Of a stretch of 5,105 nt of DNA, positions 1 to 5,105 are shown piece by piece (positions within the stretch are counted from its first letter, which is position 1; every line of letters starts with the position of its first letter). The position numbers and the translations under genes were made by a program. The notes under the pieces are model-generated. The model had not been told where the DNA came from, made no database searches, and saw only the letters and a list, made by a program, of their open reading frames with translations. Location of the stretch: NCBI GenBank assembly GCA_025774615.1, contig JALGVQ010000274.1:1-5105 (forward strand). The letters are read 5' to 3'. This stretch comes from a bacterium (lineage in GTDB: Bacteria > Blakebacterota > Blakebacteria > Blakebacterales > Blakebacteraceae).

Positions 1-2061
1 CTGGCTGACACTCCGGCACGATTACCGATAACCGCCCGTACGGTCGATCTGGATCTCGAGACCAACAGCTTCGATCCGGTTGCGGACGGGGGGCGGCTCA
101 CCCTGGGGACGACAGAGAGCGACCTGAATGGTCTGTCTGTTGATTCCACATCAGTCTCACTCACGTTCGCGGACGGAGATATACACCTCCTGGAACCGCT
201 CCGGCTGGTCGGGAACGGATTCATCGTGAATGCCGAGGGCTTTATCAGTGTCGACCGGGGGGCCATCGACTTTGATGTTGAGGCTCTCACAGAGGAACCA
301 TCAGGGATACTTGCCCGGGCCGGGATCGATTTCGATGCCGGGATGTTACTTGTCGATGCCCGACTGGTCGGGGCGCTGGATGATCCGACCCTGAGGGGTG
401 AGATAACTACAAGCGGACTCAGGCGGGGGGAGATATCGGTTTCTGAAGGATCTGTCAGGCTCAACATCGCACAGGTACTCACATCGAGGATCGGCACCAT
501 CTTCGCAGACCTGGATTCGCTGCAAATCGGCCCGAATCTTGAGCTGGAGGGAGCCCTTCTGGATGGGAGGGTGCAGGGAGAGCGCCTGACCCTGCAGCTT
601 GTCAATAGCTGGTGGAACGGCGGGGAGATCAACCTCCACGGTAACATCGTGGTCGGCAATGACAGCATCAGAGCCCGTCTCGACAGCGGTCGCCTCACCC
701 ACAATGAGCTGGAGATAAGCAACCTGAGCGGCAATCTGGCCTTTGCGACCGGAACGGGGGCGGGGCCATTCAGACTGACAGCCAGGACGGCTGAAGGCAG
801 TGCCAGGATATCAGGAGAGAGTGACGAGGAGAACGCCCTCACATTCAACGGAGTCCTCGATCGGATCGCTGTCGGTCCTTTCAGCAGATCCTGGCTTGAC
901 AGCAGTATGACGATCGATGGACGGGTGAGCGGTACTATAGCGGGACGGCTCACTACACATCTTGATGCCCTGAGTATCGGCGCCGTCGTATCCGATCCGG
1001 TGATCGGAGATTACCGTTACCGGACACTGGTTCTGGATGCACACTATGACCGAGGATCGGTACAGATCGATGACCTCACTATTATGGGCGAGCCGGATAT
1101 CGAGGATAGAGCTGAAAGCGCAAGGATCACCGGAGATTTCCGGCTTCCAGGCACGCTTTATATGGAAGATCAGGGAGTGCTCGACCTTACCGCGACGATC
1201 GAATCGCTCAATCTTGATACCTTTACCCGATATCTGGATATGACTCTGGTTGGAATGCTCAGTTCCGATCTGTCGATCGGGGGATCCTTCAGTGAACCAC
1301 AAATCGCAGGGTCGGTCCACCTGTGGGACGCGCAGGTGGATACCTTCCTGATCGAAGACGTGAAGGGTGATGTCCGCTACCTGGATGGCCGGATGTCACT
1401 TGAGGACGGGACACTATTAACGCAGGGATTCGAGGCACAATATTCAGGCAGTATCCCTATGATGATTAGTCTGTTACCGACAATAATTAATGTAAATAAT
1501 GAAGAACAGATCAGCGCAATATTGAGGGGAGAGGGAGCACCCGATTTTCTGATCCAGCCGATCGGTGAACAGATAGAGAGTATTGAGGGGACCTTGCTGG
1601 CTGATCTGAATCTGTCAGGTACACTCTCTGCTCCTGCCCTGAACGGATCGTTCCGCTGGAGTGACGGGGCGATCAAACCAGCGATCCTTGGACAGAGAAT
1701 CCGTGACATCCAGATGGCGATCAGCCTCGATGACCAGGTGATCACCGTTGAAGAGTGCACTGGTCTGCTTCCATCAGACCTGAGGAAGAAAGCGGGCCTC
1801 CTGAATCTCTGGCATCTCTTTGGTATTGCAGCGAAGAAGGATCCGGGTGGGGACTTCTCCATCGGCGGAACCGTTCAGCTGAGAGAAGGGGAGAATGCAC
1901 TTTTCAGTCTCACTATGGAGGGGAACGAGCTTGGATTGAGCGACCCGACGGGGAGCGTGCTGTTCATTGTCGATACTGATCTCGAGATGCAGACAGTGGC
2001 TGATAATCCTTTCCCCACCCTCAGTGGAGAAGTTCAGGTGCAGCAGGGTCTGGCCGACTGA
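1..2061 (+). CDS. tamB: TamB-like translocation/assembly module protein, central part (5' end outside window, 3' end frameshifted)
   Basis: The frame is open from base 1 to a TGA at 2059-2061 (686 residues visible), so the gene begins left of the window. The GTG at 226 is only an internal valine codon. The protein is almost wholly short amphipathic beta strands in a recurring pattern of hydrophobic strand, Gly turn, then 'L.G.l' (for example LELEGALLDGRVQG near residue 180, INLHGNIVV near 210, DLNLSGTLSAPALNGSFRW near 535). This is the repetitive architecture of TamB/AsmA-like periplasmic bridge proteins. The last segment, FPTLSGEVQVQQG (residues 671-683), resembles the strand unit just ahead of the TamB C-terminal domain, but the frame then ends after LAD. 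The C-terminal domain is encoded immediately downstream in another frame. The usual N-terminal inner-membrane anchor is not in view. In the family, TamB spans the periplasm and works with an Omp85 protein, here the next complete gene. Family assignment rests on fold pattern and neighbourhood, not on catalytic residues. Confidence 0.85.
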   Translation: MADTPARLPITARTVDLDLETNSFDPVADGGRLTLGTTESDLNGLSVDSTSVSLTFADGDIHLLEPLRLVGNGFIVNAEGFISVDRGAIDFDVEALTEEPSGILARAGIDFDAGMLLVDARLVGALDDPTLRGEITTSGLRRGEISVSEGSVRLNIAQVLTSRIGTIFADLDSLQIGPNLELEGALLDGRVQGERLTLQLVNSWWNGGEINLHGNIVVGNDSIRARLDSGRLTHNELEISNLSGNLAFATGTGAGPFRLTARTAEGSARISGESDEENALTFNGVLDRIAVGPFSRSWLDSSMTIDGRVSGTIAGRLTTHLDALSIGAVVSDPVIGDYRYRTLVLDAHYDRGSVQIDDLTIMGEPDIEDRAESARITGDFRLPGTLYMEDQGVLDLTATIESLNLDTFTRYLDMTLVGMLSSDLSIGGSFSEPQIAGSVHLWDAQVDTFLIEDVKGDVRYLDGRMSLEDGTLLTQGFEAQYSGSIPMMISLLPTIINVNNEEQISAILRGEGAPDFLIQPIGEQIESIEGTLLADLNLSGTLSAPALNGSFRWSDGAIKPAILGQRIRDIQMAISLDDQVITVEECTGLLPSDLRKKAGLLNLWHLFGIAAKKDPGGDFSIGGTVQLREGENALFSLTMEGNELGLSDPTGSVLFIVDTDLEMQTVADNPFPTLSGEVQVQQGLAD
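2046..2061 (+). other. Frameshift site inside tamB
   Basis: TamB-like sequence is in frame 1 up to ...VQVQQG (ending 2049) and in frame 3 from about 2055 (RLNMIGEGG...). The frame 1 stop is at 2059-2061, and the frame 3 reading is closed upstream by TAA at 2004-2006, so the switch must lie in 2007-2058 and most likely in 2046-2054. One added base restores a single frame, for example GGG to GGGG at 2046-2048 (QQGSGRLNM) or an extra G at 2052-2053 (QQGLGRLNM). No X-XXY-YYZ slippery heptamer is visible. I infer a one-base deletion, either real or a sequencing/assembly error. Stop-restart reinitiation at the ATG 2 nt downstream is a less likely alternative. Confidence 0.75.
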
Positions 2062-2063
2062 AC

Positions 2064-2855
2064 ATGATTGGGGAAGGAGGGGCTGAAACAGAAGAGGTGG
2101 TGGAGGAGAGACAGGGCCTGGAGACCGATATCGAGATTGAGATACCGGGTCGATTGAGAGTAATCGGTGGGGAATTCGGGCAGGATGTTGAGATAGAGCT
2201 CATGGGCAATCTTATCGTGAGGAAAAGCCCGACCGGAGATCCGTTTGTTCTGGGGATACTTGAAACGGTACCTGGCAGAGGACAGCTGACCATTTTCGGT
2301 TACCGGTGGGCAGTGGATGAAGGGACCGTCACCTTTGGTTCGATCGAGGAGGTCAACCCCGATCTGAACGCCCGGTTCTCGGCCACTGCCCAGGACCTGC
2401 TCGTCTATCTCGATCTCACTGGAACACTGCGGGAGCCGCAGACCCAGCTGAGCACCGCGGGGAACGAACTCACGAGCCAGAGCGCGATCTGGGAGCTGTT
2501 GACGATAGGGACGATCGGTATCAGCGGTCAGGGCGGCGGCAGGACGGAGGTCATCGGCAACTATCTGGAGCGTGCCGCCAGCCGAACCGTGCGCGGTATC
2601 CTGCCAATCGATGAGCTGGAATTTGAAGGGATCAGTGGCATAGGATCGGGGTTGCTGACCGGGGACCTGCAGGTGAGTGTTGGCAGCTATTTATCACGGC
2701 GGATTTTCGCAAAGTATGCACAATCGCTCGGTGGACCATCACTCTGGCGGGAGATCGGCGTGGAATACCGGTTCTCCCGGCGGTTCAGTCTCAGCGGCAT
2801 GCGGGATCGGACAGGGAGGTATCTCTTCGAGGTCAAATGGCGCATCGACTACTGA
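2064..2855 (+). CDS. tamB: TamB C-terminal domain (DUF490), separated from the upstream part by a frameshift
   Basis: This frame encodes 263 residues if started at the ATG at 2064, two bases after the upstream TGA. An acidic linker (residues 4-26, EGGAETEEVVEE and onward) leads into typical TamB C-terminal features. These are IEIPGRLRVIGG (25-36), a G-N-L-I-V strand (48-52), the GRGQLTIFGYRWAVDEGTVTFG unit (71-92), 'NPDLNARFSA' (98-107), and a Y-LDLTGTLREP strand that parallels the family's 'v.l.i.G.l..P' followed by an S/T-rich turn. The end, LQVSVGSYLSRRIFAKYAQS (about 202-221) and the final strand closing in WRIDY, match the family's C-terminus, which interacts with the Omp85 partner. There is no signal peptide and no good Shine-Dalgarno before 2064. 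A free-standing protein would therefore lack export information, so this is most likely the 3' part of the upstream gene. Open sequence in this frame extends back to 2007, and CGA-CTG-AAC before the ATG (RLN) reads as a natural continuation. The 3' end overlaps the next gene by 19 nt. Confidence 0.85.
   Translation: MIGEGGAETEEVVEERQGLETDIEIEIPGRLRVIGGEFGQDVEIELMGNLIVRKSPTGDPFVLGILETVPGRGQLTIFGYRWAVDEGTVTFGSIEEVNPDLNARFSATAQDLLVYLDLTGTLREPQTQLSTAGNELTSQSAIWELLTIGTIGISGQGGGRTEVIGNYLERAASRTVRGILPIDELEFEGISGIGSGLLTGDLQVSVGSYLSRRIFAKYAQSLGGPSLWREIGVEYRFSRRFSLSGMRDRTGRYLFEVKWRIDY
2829..2833 (+). promoter_or_regulatory. Candidate ribosome binding site for tamA
   Basis: GAGGT lies only 3 nt before the ATG at 2837, which is closer than usual. 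A stronger GGGAGGT at 2814-2820 is 16 nt away, which is rather far. Both are inside the end of the tamB coding sequence. With the tamB stop 16 nt past this ATG, initiation probably depends partly on ribosomes arriving from tamB. Confidence 0.4.
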
Positions 2856-4714
2856 AGAAGCCCGGCATCCTCCTTATTACGCTCCTGCTGCTATTGGTGC
2901 CTGCCTCTACTCTTGCCCAGCGGAAAGTGACTGATATCACCCTTGAGGGGAATACCTGGTTCAGCACCTCGGAACTGAAGAAACTGACCCGGGTGGGGTA
3001 TCGGCCGTTTTTCAGTCGCAAACCGACATTCAACATCCTCGTCATGAACCGGGACGTTACCTATCTGCGGGGATTCTATCACGACCGGGGATACCTTTTC
3101 TGCCAGGTTGAAGCTGCCACTGAATCGGTCGGTGATGATGATCTGGTGGTTCACTTCACGATCGATGAGGGAGATCGAACTTTGCTCTCCCACCTCGAGT
3201 TCAGCGGAAACACACACTTTACCGAACAGCAGCTGCGAGGCTGGGCCAGCAATGTCCGGGGGGCGCGATTGCGGGAGGGATCACCGATGAACGCGTCCGC
3301 GGTTCAAATTGGTGGACAGGTGATCCTGCGCCGCTACCAGAATGCCGGATTCCACTTCGCGAAAGTCCGTCCAAGGACCGGTGTAAGAGACTTGACCACC
3401 GGAATGGCTTCGATCATCTACCGTATCGAGGAGGGGCCGCAGGTCCGGATCATGGGGATCCGTGTAGTGGGGAACCGGTTCACGAAAGAGGAGGTCATCC
3501 TGCGTGAACTCACCCTCACAAACGGGGATCTCCTTCGTGAAGAGGAGCGTATCGAGAGTCAGAGGCGACTTTTTTCGACCGGTGTGTTCCGTACCGCGAG
3601 TGTAACGGTCGGTGAAGTTCTTGGGGATTCCACCGGAGTGATCCTTCTGGTAACGGTCAACGAGATGCCGGTCCGCTACGTGGGTACCGGGACCGGTCTT
3701 GCCGGTGATCAGCAGGAACAGTTCGACCTCCGGTTCCACACCTCCGCGGTATGGGGCCACAGGAACCTGTGGGGATCGGCCCGGGCGATGGAACTGAATG
3801 CCGGTGCAGATTTTCGACTCGATTTCAGACGGTTCGGTGATTCAGAGCTCATTCAGAAAGAACTGAGCCTGCGCTACCTCGAGCCATGGATATTCAACAC
3901 TCGACTGCCGCTCACCACTCTGCTGTATGTCCGACCGCGTTCCTATCCGGAGTACGATACGGAGGAGTATGGCGTCGAAATCGGAGTGGCGAAGGAATAC
4001 AGTCTGCGCACCCGGGCCTGGCTTAACCTCGCGTTCAGGCAGGTCAGGATCGATTCGGCGGCGGTCTCCCAGGCACTCGTTCCACAGGAACGGAGCTCAC
4101 TGAGCGGGATAAACAGTACTTTTGAGCGGGATACGAGAGATAACTTCCTTGCCCCGATCAGGGGGAGCGTGACACGGGTCAGATTTAATTCGTATCTCCG
4201 CCTGCAGCAACAGAATCCGGCCTATACGAGCGCTCTGTTCGAGTGGGCCCGTTATCAGCTCACCGGGTCAAGAACAGTTGTTGCGATCCGCACCCGTCTG
4301 GGACTCGCCTGGCCTCACGGCAAGACGACCCAGGTGCCGATCTTCGACCGTTTCTTCCTGGGAGGGGCCAGCTCGGTCAGGGGACATCAGGAGCGTTCGC
4401 TCGGGCCGACCGACAGTGAAGGTGATCCAATCGGTGGAGAGGCGGTGGCCCTGTTCAATCTGGAGATCCGGAGACCGCAGCAGATCGGTCCACTCGGCCT
4501 GATCGTTTTCGCCGATGCAGGCAATGTCTGGCGTGACATCTCAGCGATGCGTCGCAGGTTCAAACTTGCGTACGGGATGGGAATCGGTCTCTTTCTCGAT
4601 ACACCGATCGGTCCGTTCCGGATAGACCATGGCTGGGAAGTCACGGTTTCCCCTGATGGAGATGTGGCCTTCGAGAAGGGCATATTCCATTTCAGTGTGA
4701 TGTATGCATTCTGA
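2837..4714 (+). CDS. tamA: Omp85-family outer-membrane protein, TamA-type with three POTRA domains
   Basis: This is a complete 625-residue protein. It has a clear Sec signal peptide: positive start (R4, K7, K8), Leu-rich core at 11-21, and likely cleavage after TLA (residue 27). Three POTRA domains follow, at roughly 30-112, 115-200 and 203-277. Each begins with a beta strand ending in a G-N motif (LEGNTWF, FSGNTHF, VVGNRFT). The third carries the typical LFSTGVFRTASV and ends at VNEMP. From about 279 to 625 comes the 16-strand-type beta barrel, with FFLGGASSVRGH (506-517) as the conserved loop-6 R-G motif, then GPFRIDHGW and a C-terminal Phe, the outer-membrane sorting signal. Its length and three POTRAs fit TamA (E. 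coli 577 aa) better than BamA (five POTRAs, about 800 aa). In the family these barrels insert proteins or move lipids into the outer membrane, and the adjacent tamB supports a TAM-like pair. The start overlaps tamB by 19 nt; no upstream in-frame start is better, and the signal peptide begins right here. A BamA-like duplicate cannot be excluded. Confidence 0.9.
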   Translation: MAHRLLKKPGILLITLLLLLVPASTLAQRKVTDITLEGNTWFSTSELKKLTRVGYRPFFSRKPTFNILVMNRDVTYLRGFYHDRGYLFCQVEAATESVGDDDLVVHFTIDEGDRTLLSHLEFSGNTHFTEQQLRGWASNVRGARLREGSPMNASAVQIGGQVILRRYQNAGFHFAKVRPRTGVRDLTTGMASIIYRIEEGPQVRIMGIRVVGNRFTKEEVILRELTLTNGDLLREEERIESQRRLFSTGVFRTASVTVGEVLGDSTGVILLVTVNEMPVRYVGTGTGLAGDQQEQFDLRFHTSAVWGHRNLWGSARAMELNAGADFRLDFRRFGDSELIQKELSLRYLEPWIFNTRLPLTTLLYVRPRSYPEYDTEEYGVEIGVAKEYSLRTRAWLNLAFRQVRIDSAAVSQALVPQERSSLSGINSTFERDTRDNFLAPIRGSVTRVRFNSYLRLQQQNPAYTSALFEWARYQLTGSRTVVAIRTRLGLAWPHGKTTQVPIFDRFFLGGASSVRGHQERSLGPTDSEGDPIGGEAVALFNLEIRRPQQIGPLGLIVFADAGNVWRDISAMRRRFKLAYGMGIGLFLDTPIGPFRIDHGWEVTVSPDGDVAFEKGIFHFSVMYAF

Positions 4715-5105
4715 ACTGATCCTCGCATCCGGATCGCCCCGCAGGACGGGGCTCCTCACCCGGCTGGGTGTTGATTTCCGGCAGGTAGTGAGTGGTGTGC
4801 CTGAAGTTCATGAGGGCGACGACCATGCGGCCAGTGCCGGGTCAGCGGCGCTGGTAAAGGCCAGGAGTGTCGCCGGCAAGTATCCCGGGGCGATCGTCAT
4901 CGGAGCCGATACGATCGTCATCTCGGCCGATGGGGAACTCCTCGGGAAACCGGAGAACCCGGAATCAGCGGTCGATACGCTGATGAAGCTCTCAGGCCGT
5001 TACCATACCGTGATCACCGGTGTGGCGGTCGTCGGACCGGGGGAAGAGGAGATCTCAGTTGATGCGGAACAGACTCAGGTAGTGATGATCCCGTTCAGCA
5101 GGCAG
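4704..5105 (+). CDS. maf: Maf family nucleotide pyrophosphatase, dTTP/UTP type (3' end outside window)
   Basis: An open frame of 134 codons runs from ATG 4704 to the window edge without a stop. The family is recognisable from LILASGSPRRTGLL (residues 5-18, the Maf signature with nucleotide-contacting S-P-R-R), VIGADTIV (65-72, containing D69 at the position of the proposed catalytic Asp), LLGKP (79-83) and LSGRYHTVITGVAV (about 95-108). SPRR and GADT are found in the E. coli YhdE (dTTP/UTP) branch, whereas YceF (m7GTP) has SPWR and GSDQ, so I favour dTTP/UTP pyrophosphatase. The enzyme hydrolyses nucleoside triphosphates, including modified ones, to the monophosphate and PPi in the cytoplasm. 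It was first named from septum inhibition in Bacillus. Family members are about 190-200 aa, so roughly the last third is missing. The start overlaps tamA by 11 nt. An in-frame TGA at 4698 makes 4704 the only plausible ATG. No clear Shine-Dalgarno is seen, consistent with coupling to tamA. Confidence 0.92.
   Translation, partial: MHSELILASGSPRRTGLLTRLGVDFRQVVSGVPEVHEGDDHAASAGSAALVKARSVAGKYPGAIVIGADTIVISADGELLGKPENPESAVDTLMKLSGRYHTVITGVAVVGPGEEEISVDAEQTQVVMIPFSRQ

Noticed and set aside
226-228. GTG as the start codon of tamB
   Set aside because: The frame is open and TamB-like from base 1, and no signal anchor or ribosome binding site precedes the GTG. The gene simply enters from the left.
811-1320. 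Long minus-strand open frame within tamB (169 codons); similar ones at 346-702, 1377-1862, 2021-2293, 3281-3760 and 4387-4728
   Set aside because: They are antisense to well-supported genes, their products have no recognisable domain or signal, and their composition is that expected of shadows of GC-rich coding sequence.
2040-2061. Programmed -1 frameshift in tamB
   Set aside because: There is no slippery heptamer, no strong downstream stem seen, and no known precedent in TamB. A simple indel explains it better.
4736-4752. Six-base-pair GC hairpin (GCCCCG, loop of 5, CGGGGC) just after the end of tamA
   Set aside because: It lies inside the first codons of maf, with no T-run after it, and encodes the conserved SPRR region. 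It is not a terminator.
4704-5105. YceF-type m7GTP pyrophosphatase
   Set aside because: The motifs read SPRR and GADT, as in the dTTP/UTP branch, not SPWR and GSDQ as in YceF.

Overview
The window is about 56-58% GC by eye and packed with coding sequence on the + strand. It holds four reading frames that I read as three genes: a tamB-type gene entering from the left edge and broken once by a frameshift (1-2061 and 2064-2855), a complete Omp85/TamA-type outer-membrane protein gene (2837-4714), and the first 134 codons of a Maf nucleotide pyrophosphatase gene running off the right edge (4704-5105). Genes overlap (19 nt tamB/tamA, 11 nt tamA/maf), so they look like one translationally coupled operon whose promoter lies left of the window. 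There is no gene-free stretch, and I see no RNA gene, mobile element, CRISPR array or terminator.

The TamB/Omp85 pair means a diderm (outer-membrane) bacterium. The gene order (tamB before tamA, then maf) is the reverse of the enterobacterial tamA-tamB order. Together with a TamB fairly divergent from proteobacterial ones, this suggests a non-proteobacterial diderm phylum. The sequence alone does not let me name it.

Functionally, TamB is a long, groove-shaped, beta-rich AsmA-like protein that spans the periplasm from the inner membrane. Its C-terminal domain docks on the POTRA domains of the Omp85 barrel. The pair is linked to outer-membrane protein insertion and/or phospholipid transport to the outer membrane. 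Maf is a cytoplasmic house-cleaning pyrophosphatase that probably shares only the transcript.

The main anomaly is the tamB break at about 2046-2061. TamB-like sequence runs up to a TGA in one frame and resumes at once in another, and one extra base would join the two parts. I found no convincing undescribed system; this is mostly ordinary envelope-biogenesis coding DNA with a few points worth checking.
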